A model generated the notes under the pieces. It ran no database searches, was not told the origin of the DNA, and was given only the letters and a program-made list of their open reading frames with translations. This document shows, in pieces, positions 37,460 to 49,398 of a stretch of DNA of 64,000 bases (position 1 is its first letter; every line of letters starts with the position of its first letter). A program made the position numbers and the translations under genes. The stretch is from Catellatospora sp. IY07-71 (GTDB taxonomy: Bacteria > Actinomycetota > Actinomycetes > Mycobacteriales > Micromonosporaceae), in contig NZ_AP023360.1 in NCBI RefSeq assembly GCF_018326265.1, positions 8,119,001 to 8,183,000 on the forward strand, given 5' to 3'.

Positions 37460-38569
37460 CTAGGAACCGTTCTTCAGGAAGTCGGGCACGTCCACGTCGT
37501 CGAACAGCACCTTGCGCTGCGACTGGGCCGGCGGGGTGCTGGTGGGCGTCGGGTGGCGCAGCGTGGGCGCCTCCACCGGCGGGGTCACCTTGCGGGGGAT
37601 CTCGACCGGCTTGTACGACGGCGAGCCGCCGTCGAAGCCCGCCGCGATCACGGTCACCCGCACCTCGTCGCCGAGCGCGTCGTCGATGACCGCGCCGAAG
37701 ATGATGTTCGCGTCCGGGTGGGCCGCGTCGGTGACCAGCTGCGCCGCGTCGTTGATCTCGAACAGGCCGAGGTCGGAGCCGCCCGCGATGGACAGCAGCA
37801 CGCCGCGCGCGCCGTCCATGCTCTGCTCCAGCAGCGGGCTGGAGATGGCGCGCTCGGCCGCCTCCACCGCGCGGTTGTCGCCGCGGGCGCTGCCGATGCC
37901 CATGAGCGCGCTGCCCGCGCCGCTCATGACGCTCTTGACGTCGGCGAAGTCCAGGTTGATCAGACCCGGCGTGGTGATCAGGTCGGTGATGCCCTGGACA
38001 CCGGACAGCAGCACCTGGTCGGCCTGGCGGAACGCGTCCATCATGGTGATGCCGCGGTCGCCCAGCGCCAGCAGCCGGTCGTTCGGGATGACGATGAGCG
38101 TGTCGCACTGGTTGCGCAGCTCCTCGATCCCGGACTCGGCCTGCACCTGGCGGCGCTTGCCCTCGAACGAGAACGGCCGGGTCACCACGCCGATGGTCAG
38201 CGCGCCGAGCTTGCGGGCGATGTTGGCCACCACGGGCGCGCCGCCGGTGCCGGTGCCGCCGCCCTCGCCGCAGGTCACGAAGACCATGTCGGCGCCCTTG
38301 AGCACCTCCTCGATCTCGTCGCGGTGGTCCTCGGCGGCGTTCTTGCCCACGTCGGGGTTGGCCCCGGCGCCCAGGCCGCGGGTCAGCTCCCGGCCGACGT
38401 CGAGCTTGACGTCGGCGTCGCTCATCAGCAGCGCCTGCGCGTCGGTGTTGATGGCGATGAACTCCACGCCCTTGAGGCCGACCTCGATCATGCGGTTGAC
38501 GGCATTCACGCCACCGCCGCCGATGCCGACGACCTTGATGACCGCGAGGTAATTGTGCGGAGGTGTCAT
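37460..38569 (-). CDS. ftsZ: Cell division GTPase FtsZ
   Basis: 369 residues from the ATG at 38569 (AAGGAAGGG upstream). Tubulin-like GTPase: [18 protein letters not shown], the signature [40 protein letters not shown] (T7 synergy loop with the catalytic Asp) and the C-terminal peptide [12 protein letters not shown], which binds SepF and FtsW. The C-terminal linker is short (about 40 residues). Its promoter and the hairpin at 38760-38790 separate it from ftsQ, so it can be expressed independently of the upstream wall genes. Confidence 0.98.
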   Translation of the reverse strand: MTPPHNYLAVIKVVGIGGGGVNAVNRMIEVGLKGVEFIAINTDAQALLMSDADVKLDVGRELTRGLGAGANPDVGKNAAEDHRDEIEEVLKGADMVFVTCGEGGGTGTGGAPVVANIARKLGALTIGVVTRPFSFEGKRRQVQAESGIEELRNQCDTLIVIPNDRLLALGDRGITMMDAFRQADQVLLSGVQGITDLITTPGLINLDFADVKSVMSGAGSALMGIGSARGDNRAVEAAERAISSPLLEQSMDGARGVLLSIAGGSDLGLFEINDAAQLVTDAAHPDANIIFGAVIDDALGDEVRVTVIAAGFDGGSPSYKPVEIPRKVTPPVEAPTLRHPTPTSTPPAQSQRKVLFDDVDVPDFLKNGS

Positions 38570-38699
38570 CGGACCCTTCCTTCGAGGCTCTTGTGCCACA
38601 AGGGCGAGGGCAGCGCCCCCACCCGGCCTGTCGTGCCGCAACGGCGGGGCGGACCCCGGTCGCTGCCGCTCCGGCAGAGGGTCGGGCGGAAACCCTAAA

Positions 38700-38728
38700 C
38701 CTCTACTAGAGCCTTACGGTTATGTCAA
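38700..38728 (-). promoter_or_regulatory. Probable ftsZ promoter
   Basis: On the minus strand TTGACA (38728-38723), a 17-base spacer and TAGAGG (38705-38700), about 130 bases upstream of the ftsZ ATG. The -35 is a perfect consensus; the -10 is weaker. The surrounding patch is clearly lower in GC than the genes. Confidence 0.6.
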
Positions 38729-38759
38729 TCATTGTCTTGTACGAAAACGTAAGCGTCGG

Positions 38760-38790
38760 CACGCCGTGATCCAAGGACCATCACGGCGTG
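38760..38790 (-). terminator. Hairpin between ftsQ and ftsZ
   Basis: Perfect 11-bp inverted repeat, CACGCCGTGAT at 38760-38770 and ATCACGGCGTG at 38780-38790, with a nine-base loop, 45 bases past the ftsQ stop. It ends or attenuates the murC-ftsQ transcript just before the ftsZ promoter. Confidence 0.65.
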
Positions 38791-38835
38791 TCTCGTCTTC
38801 CATAATGGAGACCTCGTGCACACCGCCCGGCCGGG

Positions 38836-39666
38836 TCAGCCGAGGGTCACGACCTCGGGCACGCCGCTGACGTCGATGCGCTTGTCCGGCTTGGCCAGCA
38901 ACGCGGTCGCCACCTTCGCCTTCATCTCGCTCTCCTCAGCGTCTCCCCAGGTCACGACGCGGTCGCCGCGCAGTTCCAGCCGGATCCGGGCCGGACCCTC
39001 GACCACCAGTGTGACCAGTTCGGAGCGCAGGCGCTCGCCGAGCGACCGCAGCACCACGAGCGCCGACTGGGTCGAGGTGTCCTGCGGACCCGGCGTGGCC
39101 AGCTCCACCCGGGCCACCCCGGACGGCACGCTGGTGACCGTACGGTAGATCACACCATGATCATCGAAAAGATCGTACTTCTTTCCGTTGGGCACCGCGC
39201 CCACCGGCGAGCGCTCCACGATCTCGATGACCAGAGTGGACGGCCAGCGCCGCGACACGGTGACCTCGCGGGCCGGCGGCAGCTTGGCCACCCGGTCGCG
39301 GACCGCGTCGGTGTCCACCCGGGCCAGCGGGGTGCCGTCGGGCACCGCCGCGGCCGCGACCACCTGGTCGGCCTCCAGGACGAGAGCACCCTCGACCCAG
39401 ACGTCGTGTACGCCGAGCACGGGCGAGACGAAGATCAGCCAGCCCAGCGTGCCGACGGCCAGCAGCCCGGCCAGCGCCATGCCGAGTCGGGCCACGATCT
39501 GCCGGCGCCGGCGCACCCGCCCCGCCCGGGAGAGCGGGAGGCGGGCGCGCCGTGCGCCGTACTGCTGCATGAACCGCCGCACCCAGGGCGGGATCGCGTC
39601 GGTGCCCGCCCGCACCAGCCGCCAGCTGCGGCGCGAGCCTGCCGAGGGGTCCCGGCCGTCCGGCAT
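38836..39666 (-). CDS. ftsQ: Cell division protein FtsQ/DivIB
   Basis: 276 residues from the ATG at 39666. A basic cytoplasmic part of about 70 residues is followed by one span (ARLGMALAGLLAVGTLGWLIFV). Outside lies the POTRA domain (VSPVLGVHDVWVEGALVLEA, TPLARVDTDAVRDRVAKLPP) and the beta-domain (KKYDLFDDHGVIYRTVTSVP, ARIRLELRGDRVVTWGDAEE). It links the FtsL/B complex and septal wall synthase. The start overlaps the murC stop by one base (TGATG). It is the last gene before the hairpin that precedes ftsZ. Confidence 0.93.
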   Translation of the reverse strand: MPDGRDPSAGSRRSWRLVRAGTDAIPPWVRRFMQQYGARRARLPLSRAGRVRRRRQIVARLGMALAGLLAVGTLGWLIFVSPVLGVHDVWVEGALVLEADQVVAAAAVPDGTPLARVDTDAVRDRVAKLPPAREVTVSRRWPSTLVIEIVERSPVGAVPNGKKYDLFDDHGVIYRTVTSVPSGVARVELATPGPQDTSTQSALVVLRSLGERLRSELVTLVVEGPARIRLELRGDRVVTWGDAEESEMKAKVATALLAKPDKRIDVSGVPEVVTLG

Positions 39667-41150
39667 CAGCCCTGCTCTCGCGCGTCCGGCGAGGCGTGGC
39701 GGGCGACGTAGCCGTTCGGCGAGGGGGCGTCGCCGCGCGCGGACAGGGCCGGCATGAGCTCGTCGCCCATCAGCGAGATCGGCGGGGCGCCCATGGTCAC
39801 CACGACGTCGCCCTCCCGGACCCGCCGCACCACCTCGCCCGGCACGTCCTCCCAGGACGGCACGAACACCTTCTGCGCCTCGGGCAGCGGGATCGCCGCG
39901 GTCAGCGCCACCCCGCCCTCGCCGGGCTCGCGCACCTCGCCGGGGCCGAAGACCTCCATGATCACGGCCTCGTCGGCCAGCGACAGCGCGGTCGCGATCT
40001 CGGCCTGCAGGTCGCGGGTGCGGTACATCCGGTACGGCTGGAAGACCACCACCAGGCGGCCGTCCCCGGCCACCTCGCGCAGCGTCTGCAGCGCCGCGGT
40101 CATCGAGGTCGGGTGGTAGGCATACTCGTCGTAGACGCGTACGCCGTTGACGATGCCCTTCAGCTCGAAGCGCCGCCGCACGCCCGGGTGCGCGGCCAGC
40201 GCGGCCGCCACCACCTCCGGGTCCAGGCCCAGCTTGAGCGCGGTGAGCACCGCCGCGGCGCTGTTGAGGCCGAGGTGCCGCCCCGGCACCGGCATGGAGA
40301 ACTCGCCCAGCTCCTTGCCGTCCAGCGCGGCCAGGTAGCGCACGCCCGCGGCGGTCGTGGTGATCTCGGTGACCCGCAGGTCCGCCTCGGGCGACTCGCC
40401 GTAGGTGAACACCGTGCGGCCCAGGTCGCGCAGCCGCGCGGTGACCCGCTGCGCGCCCGGGTCGTCGGCGCAGGTCACCACGAAGCCGTCGGCCTCGATC
40501 AGGGTGCCGAACTCGACGAACGCGTCCTCCAGGTTGGCCAGCGTGCCGTACGTGTTGAGGTGGTCCTCCTCCACGTTCGTGATGATCGACACGTGCGGCC
40601 GGTAGAGCAGGAACGAGCGGTCGCTCTCGTCGGCCTCGGCCACGAAGTACTCGCCGCTGCCGTGGTGGGCGTTCGAGCCCACCTCGGAGATCTCGCCGCC
40701 GATCACGAACGACGGGGCCAGCCCGGCGTGCTGCAGGATCAGCGTGATCATCGAGGTGGTGGTGGTCTTGCCGTGGGTGCCCGCCACCGCGATGGTGCGC
40801 CGGCCGGTCATCGCCGCGGCCAGCGCCTCCGAGCGGTGCAGCACGCGCAGCCCGCGCCGGCGCGCCTCGGCCAGCTCCACGTGATCGGCCGGGATCGCGG
40901 TCGAGTAGATGACCGTGTCCACCCCGTCCAGGTTCGACACGTCGTGGCTCATGTAGATGGTGCCGCCCAGCGCCCGCAGCGCGGCCAGGTGCGGCCACTC
41001 GCGCAGCTCCGAACCGGACAGCGGCACGCCGCGGGTGAGCAGCAGCCGGGCCAGCCCGCTCATGCCGACGCCGCCGACCCCGATCATGTGCACCCGGCCC
41101 AGGTCCTCCGCGGTGAGCACACCCGCCGGGATCATCTCCGCCGTCTCCAC
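39666..41150 (-). CDS. murC: UDP-N-acetylmuramate--L-alanine ligase
   Basis: 494 residues. The first Mur ligase, adding L-Ala to UDP-MurNAc with ATP. RVHMIGVGGVGMSGLARLLL is the N-terminal Rossmann UDP site, TIAVAGTHGKTTTTSMITLI is the ATP P-loop, and EADESDRSFLLYRP and NVEEDHLNTYG are metal and ligase motifs. DEYAYHPTSMTAALQTLREV starts the C-terminal domain. GTG at 41150 is preferred because GGGAGG lies six bases upstream, directly after the murG stop (TAGGGAGG). An internal ATG five codons later lacks spacing. It is coupled to ftsQ. Confidence 0.96.
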   Translation of the reverse strand: METAEMIPAGVLTAEDLGRVHMIGVGGVGMSGLARLLLTRGVPLSGSELREWPHLAALRALGGTIYMSHDVSNLDGVDTVIYSTAIPADHVELAEARRRGLRVLHRSEALAAAMTGRRTIAVAGTHGKTTTTSMITLILQHAGLAPSFVIGGEISEVGSNAHHGSGEYFVAEADESDRSFLLYRPHVSIITNVEEDHLNTYGTLANLEDAFVEFGTLIEADGFVVTCADDPGAQRVTARLRDLGRTVFTYGESPEADLRVTEITTTAAGVRYLAALDGKELGEFSMPVPGRHLGLNSAAAVLTALKLGLDPEVVAAALAAHPGVRRRFELKGIVNGVRVYDEYAYHPTSMTAALQTLREVAGDGRLVVVFQPYRMYRTRDLQAEIATALSLADEAVIMEVFGPGEVREPGEGGVALTAAIPLPEAQKVFVPSWEDVPGEVVRRVREGDVVVTMGAPPISLMGDELMPALSARGDAPSPNGYVARHASPDAREQG

Positions 41151-41161
41151 TGCACGCCTCC

Positions 41162-42291
41162 CTAGTTCCGCTTCGCCGACGCCAGCGCGTTCAGCAGGAA
41201 CGAGCGCAGCTGCTCGTCACCGTCGCGCCGGCCGTACGCGGCCGCCGCGTAGCCCATCGTGGCAAGCCGGGACGAGTCCGTCACCAGCGGCAGCACGTTC
41301 TGCTCGATCCACTGCGGGGTCAGCTCGGCGTCGTCCACGATAAGTCCCCCACCAGCCTCAACGACCGGGAGGGCGTTGCGCCGCTGCTCGCCGTTGCCGT
41401 ATGGCAGCGGCACGTAGATCGCGGGCACCCCCAGCGCGGCGGTCTCCGCGCAGGTGATCGCGCCGCCCCGGCACAGCGCCAGGTCGGCCGCGGCGTAGCC
41501 CAGCTGCATCTCGTTGATGAACTTGACCCGCACGTACGGCGCGTCCAGCCCGCTGGGCACGTCGAAGTCCTCGTTGCGGGCGCCGATCACGTGCAGCACC
41601 TGCACCCCGGCCGAGGTCAGCGCCTTCGCCGAGGCGGCCACGGCCAGGTTGATCGAGCGGGCGCCCTGCGAGGCGCCGAACACGAACAGGGTCGGCCGGT
41701 GCGGGTCCAGGCCGAAGTGGGCGCGGGCCTGCTCGCGCAGCGCGACCCGGTCCACCGTCGCCAGGGACTGCCGCAGCGGCACGCCGACCACGGTCGCGTC
41801 ACGCAGCGCCTCGTCCTGGCGCGGCTGGTGCGGGAAACCCACCGCGACGTTGTCGGTGAACTTCATGCCCAGCTTGTTGGCGATGCCGGCGGGCACGTTC
41901 ACCTCGTGGATCACGATCGGCGTGTGCCGCCGCCAGGCCGCCAGGTATGCGGGCACGGAGACGTACCCCCCGAAGCCCACCACCGCGTCGGCCTGCACCT
42001 CGTCCATGATCGCGCGCGCCGCCTTGGTCGACCGGTACATCCGGTCCGGGGTGCGCAGCAGGTTCATGTTCACCGAGCGGGGCAGCTGGAACGCCGGGAC
42101 GTGGCGCAGGTCGTAGCCCGCCGCCGGGATCAGCTCGGTCTCCAGGCCGCGCGGCGTGCCCAGGCAGGTGATCCGGATGTCCGGATCGTGGCGGCGCAGG
42201 CAGTCCGCGAACGCCAGCAGCGGGTAGATGTGCCCGCCGGTGCCTCCGCCGGCCAGCACCACCGATCGCAGTCGACCGTCACCTTGCACCA

Positions 42292-42292
<1 letters not shown>
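41162..42292 (-). CDS. murG: Lipid II synthase (MurG glycosyltransferase)
   Basis: 376 residues. It transfers GlcNAc from UDP-GlcNAc to lipid I on the inner membrane face. Gly-rich loop 1, VVLAGGGTGGHIYPLLAFAD, is followed by VGFGGYVSVPAYLAAW (loop 2), FVFGASQGARSINLAV (loop 3) and CRGGAITCAETAALGVPAIY with PYGNGEQRRNA for UDP-GlcNAc binding. The N-terminus is MVQGDGRLRS. The ATG at 42292 overlaps the ftsW stop by one base (TGATG), so murG is translated together with the flippase/polymerase-type gene. Confidence 0.97.
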
Positions 42293-43755
<1,463 letters not shown>

Positions 43756-43829
43756 CGTGCGGACTCCGATCTCGGCGGCTGCGGACGGGGTGCTGTTCGG
43801 TTGTCCCGGCGGGGCCGGTGCGGTGCGGG

Positions 43830-45239
43830 TCAGGCCGCCGGGGCAGGCAGGGCGCGCACCGCCTCGGCGAAGGCGTCGCCGCGGCGGGCGTAGCTGGGGA
43901 ACATGTCGAGCGAGGCGGCGGCGGGCGCGAGCAGCACGGTGTCGCCCGGCTCGGCCAGCCGGGCGGCCGCGGCCACGACCTCCGCCATCGCCCCATCATC
44001 GGTGCGGGCGACGTCCACCACGGGCAGGTGGGGCGCGTGTCGCGCGAGCGCCTGGGCCACCTCGGCGCGGTCGACGCCGAGCAGCACGGCGCCGGACAGC
44101 CGGGGCGCGATCCGGGCCACCAGCTCGTCGATGTCGACGCCCTTCAGCTGCCCCCCGGCCACCCACACGATCCGCTCGTACGAGGTCAGCGAGGCCGCCG
44201 CCGCGTGCGGGTTGGTGGCCTTGCTGTCGTCGACCCAGCGCACGCCGCGGACGGTGGCCACGGTGGCGTTGCGGTGCGGCTCGGGCACATACCCGGCCAG
44301 GCCGCGCCGGATGGCGTCGTGGGAGACCCCGGCCGACAGGGCGAGCGCGGCGGCGGCCAGGGCGTTGGCGACGTTGTGCGCGCCGACGGGCCGGATGTCG
44401 GCCAGGGTGGCCAGCTCGTGGGCGTCGCCGTCGCCGGTCCGGTCGACGAGCACGTCCTCGACCACGCCGACGCAGCCGGGCGGCGGCACGTCGAGGGTGA
44501 AGCCGACCAGGCGGCCGGGCACCCGGGCCGCGTGCAGGCCCTCCAGCAGCGTCCTGACGCGCGGATCGTCGAGGTTGCCGACCGCCGTGCCCCCGGTGTG
44601 CGCCGAGCGCCACACGGCGGTCTTGGCGCCCGCGTAGTGGTCGAAGCCGCCGTGCCAGTCCAGGTGGTCGTCGGCGAGGTTGAGCAGGGCGCCGCCGTCC
44701 GGGGCGAGCGTCGACGACCAGTGCAGCTGGAAGCTGGACAGCTCCACCGCGAGCACCTCGTAGCCGCCGGGGCCGCCGCCCTGCGCGTCGACCAGCGGCA
44801 TGCCGATGTTGCCCAGGGCGGCGGTGCGCAGCCCGGCGGCGGCCAGCATCGACGCCAGCATGGTGACGGTGGTGGTCTTGCCGTTGGTGCCGGTGACGGC
44901 GAGCCAGCGGGGCGCGTCCGGGCCGCGCAGGCGCCAGGCCAGCTCCGGCTCGCTGTACACCTCGATGCCCGCCGCCGCGGCGGCCCGGGCCAGCGGGTGG
45001 TGCGGGGGGAAGCCGGGCGAGACCACCAGGTGGTCCACGCCCGACAGCAGCTGCCCGGGGTCGGGCTCGCCGATGATCACCGCGATGCCCGCGTCGGCCA
45101 GGCGGTCGGTCTCCGCCGAGGCCGCCCGGTCCACCACGGTCACCTTGGCGCCGAGGCCCGCCAGGGCGGTGGCGCAGGCGGCTCCGGCCACCCGCGCCCC
45201 GGCCACCAGCACCGAACGGCCCTCGTACATCCGTGTCAC
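43830..45239 (-). CDS. murD: UDP-N-acetylmuramoyl-L-alanine--D-glutamate ligase
   Basis: 469 residues from GTG at 45239, chosen because GTGA overlaps the mraY stop by four bases; an ATG at 45230 is the alternative. [20 protein letters not shown] is the UDP site, [20 protein letters not shown] the P-loop, [20 protein letters not shown] and [20 protein letters not shown] the central ligase motifs, and [20 protein letters not shown] with the His/Lys of the C-terminal domain. It adds D-Glu to the stem peptide. Its 3' side is followed by 74 bases without features, then ftsW. Confidence 0.96.
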   Translation of the reverse strand: MTRMYEGRSVLVAGARVAGAACATALAGLGAKVTVVDRAASAETDRLADAGIAVIIGEPDPGQLLSGVDHLVVSPGFPPHHPLARAAAAAGIEVYSEPELAWRLRGPDAPRWLAVTGTNGKTTTVTMLASMLAAAGLRTAALGNIGMPLVDAQGGGPGGYEVLAVELSSFQLHWSSTLAPDGGALLNLADDHLDWHGGFDHYAGAKTAVWRSAHTGGTAVGNLDDPRVRTLLEGLHAARVPGRLVGFTLDVPPPGCVGVVEDVLVDRTGDGDAHELATLADIRPVGAHNVANALAAAALALSAGVSHDAIRRGLAGYVPEPHRNATVATVRGVRWVDDSKATNPHAAAASLTSYERIVWVAGGQLKGVDIDELVARIAPRLSGAVLLGVDRAEVAQALARHAPHLPVVDVARTDDGAMAEVVAAAARLAEPGDTVLLAPAAASLDMFPSYARRGDAFAEAVRALPAPAA

Positions 45240-46345
45240 CCCATCACGCGCAGGAAGTCGCTGTAGAAGATGCCCAGGCCGATCGCCACCCCGATGCCTC
45301 CGATGATCCAGAAGCGGACGACGATGTTGACCTCGCTCCAGCCTGCCAACTCGAAATGATGTTGTAGCGGCGACATGCGGAAGACACGTTTCCCGGTGGT
45401 CCGGAAGGAGATCACCTGGATCACCACGGACATCGTGATGATCACGAACAGGCCGCCGATGATCAGCAGCAGGACCAGCGTCCGGGTGGACATGGCCAGG
45501 CCGGCGATGAGACCGCCCAGCGCCATCGAGCCGGTGTCGCCCATGAAGATCCGCGCGGGCGAGGTGTTCCACCACAGGAAGCCGACGAGCGCGCCGGCCG
45601 CCGCGGCGGCGATCATCGCGATCTCCAGCGGGTCGCGCACCGTGTAGCAGTAGTTGGCCGCGTTCTTCGCGTAGCCGTCGGTGTCGGCGCACCAGTGCTG
45701 GTACTGCCAGGCCGCGATGAAGCTGTACGCGCCCAGCACCATCACCGAGGTGCCGGTGGCCAGGCCGTCCAGGCCGTCGGTGAGGTTGACGCCGTTGGTG
45801 GCGCCGAGCACGACCACCACGAACAGGATGACCGCGCCGACCTTGCCGACGTCCATCCAGTCGATGTCCCGGATGAACGAGATCTTGGTCGAGCCGACGG
45901 TGTAGTTCTGCGTGCTCGGCTCGCTCAGCGCGATGATGCCGAACACCGCGCCGACCAGCAGCTGCCCCAGCAGCTTGCCGCGCTTGTTGAGGCCGCCGCT
46001 GTTGCGCCGGCGCACCTTCAGGAAGTCGTCGATGAAGCCGACCGCGCCGGAGAAGACCATCAGGCCGAGCAGCACAAGCGCGGTGATGGTCGGGGTGACC
46101 TGCGCGATCTGCTTCTCCGGGAGGGTGGTGAGGCTGAGGTGGGCGACCACGTACGCGATGACGGTGCCGATGATGAACACGACACCGCCCATCGTGGGCG
46201 TGCCCTTCTTGCTCAGGTGGGCCTGCGGGCCGTCGGTGCGGATCGGCTGACCCGCCTTGAGCCGGGTGAAGGCCTTGATGGCAATGGGGGTGCCGAAGAG
46301 GGATATCGCGAACGCCACCAGGATCGCGACGATGATGGATCTCAT
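45236..46345 (-). CDS. mraY: Phospho-N-acetylmuramoyl-pentapeptide transferase
   Basis: 369 residues, ten-span integral enzyme that makes lipid I from undecaprenyl phosphate. Conserved blocks: [40 protein letters not shown] (DDD-type catalytic aspartates), [20 protein letters not shown] and [17 protein letters not shown], followed by the [15 protein letters not shown] His-rich loop. N-terminal [20 protein letters not shown] is the first span. The start overlaps the murF stop (ATGA) and its end overlaps murD (GTGA). Confidence 0.97.
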   Translation of the reverse strand: MRSIIVAILVAFAISLFGTPIAIKAFTRLKAGQPIRTDGPQAHLSKKGTPTMGGVVFIIGTVIAYVVAHLSLTTLPEKQIAQVTPTITALVLLGLMVFSGAVGFIDDFLKVRRRNSGGLNKRGKLLGQLLVGAVFGIIALSEPSTQNYTVGSTKISFIRDIDWMDVGKVGAVILFVVVVLGATNGVNLTDGLDGLATGTSVMVLGAYSFIAAWQYQHWCADTDGYAKNAANYCYTVRDPLEIAMIAAAAAGALVGFLWWNTSPARIFMGDTGSMALGGLIAGLAMSTRTLVLLLIIGGLFVIITMSVVIQVISFRTTGKRVFRMSPLQHHFELAGWSEVNIVVRFWIIGGIGVAIGLGIFYSDFLRVMG

Positions 46346-47769
46346 CGGTGGCCGTCTCCATTGCTCGCGCCGAGGTCGGCGCGCGTCTCGCGCAGTGCGT
46401 CCACCACATCCCAGGTTCGGTAACGCGAACCCTTAACCAGCACGACGTCCGCGGCCCGCAGCCGCTCCCGCAGCACGCCGATCGCCGCGGCCTGATCGCT
46501 GACCAGCACCGACTCACCTTCCCAATGCCGCACCGAGGCCGCGCCGTCGAGGATCGGCGCGGCCGACTCGCCCACCACGATCAGCAGGCCGACGCCGAGC
46601 GTAGCGGCCAGCGCTCCCACCTCGGCATGGCCGTCGTGCTCCGCGGCCCCCAGCTCGGCGTGGTAGCCGAGCACCGCCACGGTGCGCCGGCCCGCCGGGC
46701 CGTCACCACCGCCGAGGGTGTGCAGCGCCCGCAGCGCCGCCGCCGTCGAGGCCGGATTCGCGTTGTACGAGTCGTCGATGACCGTGACACCATCGGCACG
46801 GTCGAAAACATCCATCCTTCGGGTCGAGAGCGCGCGCAACCGGGCCAGCGCCCCGGGCAGTTCGGACCACGCCATGCCGCAGCGCTGTGCCACGGCCGCC
46901 GCCAGCAGCGTGTTGCCGACCTGGTGGGCGCCGGTCAGCCCCAGCTCCACCCGCGCGGACTCGCCATCACCCACCAGGGTGTACGCGGGACGCCCGCGCT
47001 CGTCCAGCACCACGTCCACGGCCCGCAGGTCCGCGCCCTCGGCCTGGCCCGCCAGCACCACCGGGGCGGGGGTGACCGCCGCCATCGCCGCGACCCGGGG
47101 GTCGTCGGCGTTGAGCACCGCCAGCCCGTCCGCGGGCAGCGCCTGCACCAGCTCCGACTTGGCCGTGGCGATGCCCTCGACCGAGCCGAACTCGCCGATG
47201 TGCGCCACGCCCACGTTGACCACCACGCCGACCGACGGCGGGGCGATCTCGCACAGGTCCTTGATGTGGCCGATGCCGCGGGCGCCCATCTCCAGCACCA
47301 GGAAGCGGGTGTCCGCGTCGGCCTGCAGCACCGTGTACGGCAGGCCCAGCTCGTTGTTGAAGGTCCCCGGCGGGGCCACGGTCGGGCCGAGCCCGCCCAG
47401 CAGCTGCCCGATCAGGTCCTTGGTGGTGGTCTTACCGGACGAGCCGGTGATCCCGACGACGGTGACGTCGAGCCGGTCCAGCACGGCACGGGCCAACCGG
47501 GCCATCGCGGCCAGCGGGTCGGCCACCACGATGACGGGCACGCCGAGAAGCGGGCGGGTGCCGAGCACCGCGGCCGCACCGGCGGCCAGCGCGGCGGGCG
47601 CGAAGTCGTGCCCGTCGGCCTTCTCCCCCGCGAAGGCGACGAACAGCCCGCCCGGGCCCACCTTGCGCGAGTCGAACTCGACGGTGCCGGTCACCCGCGC
47701 CTGCGGGTCGGCCCCGTGCAGCTCACCCGCGACCGCCTCAGCGATCTCGGCCAGGGTCAGCGGGATCAT
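46342..47769 (-). CDS. murF: UDP-N-acetylmuramoyl-tripeptide--D-alanyl-D-alanine ligase
   Basis: 475 residues. It adds D-Ala-D-Ala to complete the pentapeptide. [20 protein letters not shown] is the N-terminal substrate domain, [20 protein letters not shown] the P-loop, [20 protein letters not shown] and [20 protein letters not shown] the central motifs, and [20 protein letters not shown] the C-terminal domain entry. The start overlaps the murE stop by four bases and the stop overlaps mraY by four, so it is fully embedded in the operon. Confidence 0.97.
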   Translation of the reverse strand: MIPLTLAEIAEAVAGELHGADPQARVTGTVEFDSRKVGPGGLFVAFAGEKADGHDFAPAALAAGAAAVLGTRPLLGVPVIVVADPLAAMARLARAVLDRLDVTVVGITGSSGKTTTKDLIGQLLGGLGPTVAPPGTFNNELGLPYTVLQADADTRFLVLEMGARGIGHIKDLCEIAPPSVGVVVNVGVAHIGEFGSVEGIATAKSELVQALPADGLAVLNADDPRVAAMAAVTPAPVVLAGQAEGADLRAVDVVLDERGRPAYTLVGDGESARVELGLTGAHQVGNTLLAAAVAQRCGMAWSELPGALARLRALSTRRMDVFDRADGVTVIDDSYNANPASTAAALRALHTLGGGDGPAGRRTVAVLGYHAELGAAEHDGHAEVGALAATLGVGLLIVVGESAAPILDGAASVRHWEGESVLVSDQAAAIGVLRERLRAADVVLVKGSRYRTWDVVDALRETRADLGASNGDGHR

Positions 47770-49349
47770 CGGACCTCCTCCTGCGGTACGCCGCCGAATC
47801 GCGCGGTCAGCGCGGCGGCCAGCTCGATCCGGTCGTCGAAGGGGTGGATCTGGCCCTGGATCTCCTGGCCGGTCTCGTGGCCCTTGCCGAGCAGCGCGAT
47901 CACGTCGCCCGCGGCGGCCCGCGCGACGGCCTCGGCGATGGCGGCCCGGCGGCCCGCGATCTCGACCACCTCGGCGGGGGCGCCGGCCGTGCCCGCGAGC
48001 ACCCCCTGCCGGACCAGCGCCGGGTCCTCGGTGCGCGGGTTGTCGTCGGTGACGATGAGCAGGTCGGCGCCGTGCGCACCGGCCGCGCCCATGTGCGGGC
48101 GCTTGCCGGTGTCGCGGTCGCCGCCCGCGCCGAGCAGGGCGATCAGCTGCCCGCCGCGCGCGTCGGCCAGCTGCCGCAGCGCGAGCAGCGCCGCCTCGAT
48201 CGCGCCGACCTTGTGCGCGTAGTCGACGACGCCGATCACCGGGCCGGGCGCGGGCACCCGCTCCAGGCGGCCGGGCACCCCCGGGCAGGCCGCGACGCCC
48301 GCGGCGGCCACGGCCGCGTCCACCCCGACCGCGGTCAGGCAGGCCAGGGCCAGCAGCGCGTTGGCGACGTTGTGCAGGCCGGGCAGGCGCACGCCCGCGG
48401 CGACCCGGCCCACCGGGCCGACGGCGGTGAAGCGCTGCCCGAAGTCCTCCTCGGCGACGCCCTCGGCATGCCAGGTGGCGGACGGGTCGCCCGCGGCCGA
48501 GTAGGTCACCGTGGCCGGGCGCAGCAGCGGCTTGAGCGCCGGGTCGTCGAGGTTGAGCACCTCCACCGCGCAGCGGCCGTCGAACAGCCGCGCCTTGGCC
48601 TGGAAGTAGTCGTCGGAGTCGGTGTGGAAGTCCAGGTGGTCGGAGCCGAAGTTGGTCCAGCCGCCGACCGCGAAGCGCACCCCGCCGACCCGGCCCATGA
48701 CCAGCGCGTGGCTGGACACCTCCATCACCACCGCGGTGACGCCCCGCTCGCGGGCCAGCGCGAGCATCGCGTGCAGGTCGGTCGCCTCGGGGGTGGTGCG
48801 CACGCTGTTCACGACGAGGTCGCCCAGCCGCGTCTCCACCGTGCCGATGAGCCCGGTGACGTGACCCGCGGCGCGCAGGCCCGACTCGACCAGGTACGCC
48901 GTGGAGGTCTTGCCGGCGGTGCCGGTCAGCCCGATCACGGTCATCCCGGACGTGGGCGAGCCGTAGACCGCGTCGGCGACCGGCCCCAGCGCCTCCCTGG
49001 CGTCCGCGACGACGAGGACCGGCACCCCGGCCTCCCGCGCGGGCGCGACGCCCGGGTGGGCCGCTCCGGCCGCGTCGGTGAGCACGGCGACCGCGCCGCC
49101 CGCCAGCGCCTGGGCGGTGAACTCGGCGCCGTGGCGGCGGGCGCCCGGCAGGGCCGCGTACAGGTCGCCGGGCCGCGCCTGGTCTCCGGCGTGCGTCACC
49201 CCGGTGACCGTGGTCCCGGCCGGCGCCTGGGCCCCCACGAGGGCGGCGAGCGTGGCGAGGTCGACCGGCGTCACGCGGGCGGGCCGCAGCGGCGCGGAGG
49301 TGGAGCTGTGATTCCCGGGCACGGCGCTAGACCTTACCCGCTGGGCCAT
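47766..49349 (-). CDS. murE: UDP-N-acetylmuramoyl-tripeptide synthetase, meso-diaminopimelate adding type
   Basis: 527 residues from the ATG at 49349; a GTG at 49361 adds four. VIGLTGTAGKTSTAYLVESG is the P-loop, NSVRTTPEATDLHAMLALAR and VMEVSSHALVMGRVGGVRFA the substrate motifs, and DYAHKVGAIEAALLALRQLA begins the C-terminal domain. The key specificity box reads TDDNPRTEDP; DNPR is the meso-DAP signature, so the wall should contain meso-DAP (family knowledge). The chain is preceded by a Ser/Pro-rich N-terminus. 49 bases separate it from ftsI. Confidence 0.96.
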   Translation of the reverse strand: MAQRVRSSAVPGNHSSTSAPLRPARVTPVDLATLAALVGAQAPAGTTVTGVTHAGDQARPGDLYAALPGARRHGAEFTAQALAGGAVAVLTDAAGAAHPGVAPAREAGVPVLVVADAREALGPVADAVYGSPTSGMTVIGLTGTAGKTSTAYLVESGLRAAGHVTGLIGTVETRLGDLVVNSVRTTPEATDLHAMLALARERGVTAVVMEVSSHALVMGRVGGVRFAVGGWTNFGSDHLDFHTDSDDYFQAKARLFDGRCAVEVLNLDDPALKPLLRPATVTYSAAGDPSATWHAEGVAEEDFGQRFTAVGPVGRVAAGVRLPGLHNVANALLALACLTAVGVDAAVAAAGVAACPGVPGRLERVPAPGPVIGVVDYAHKVGAIEAALLALRQLADARGGQLIALLGAGGDRDTGKRPHMGAAGAHGADLLIVTDDNPRTEDPALVRQGVLAGTAGAPAEVVEIAGRRAAIAEAVARAAAGDVIALLGKGHETGQEIQGQIHPFDDRIELAAALTARFGGVPQEEVR

Positions 49350-49398
49350 GACGTGCCGCACACCTGTGCCCGCTGTGTCTGACTTCTAACGACATTGA

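Noticed and set aside
38836-40998. 720-codon frame joining ftsQ with antisense-register murC sequence
   Set aside because: Only the part from 39666 has FtsQ features; the upstream part is an out-of-register reading of murC.
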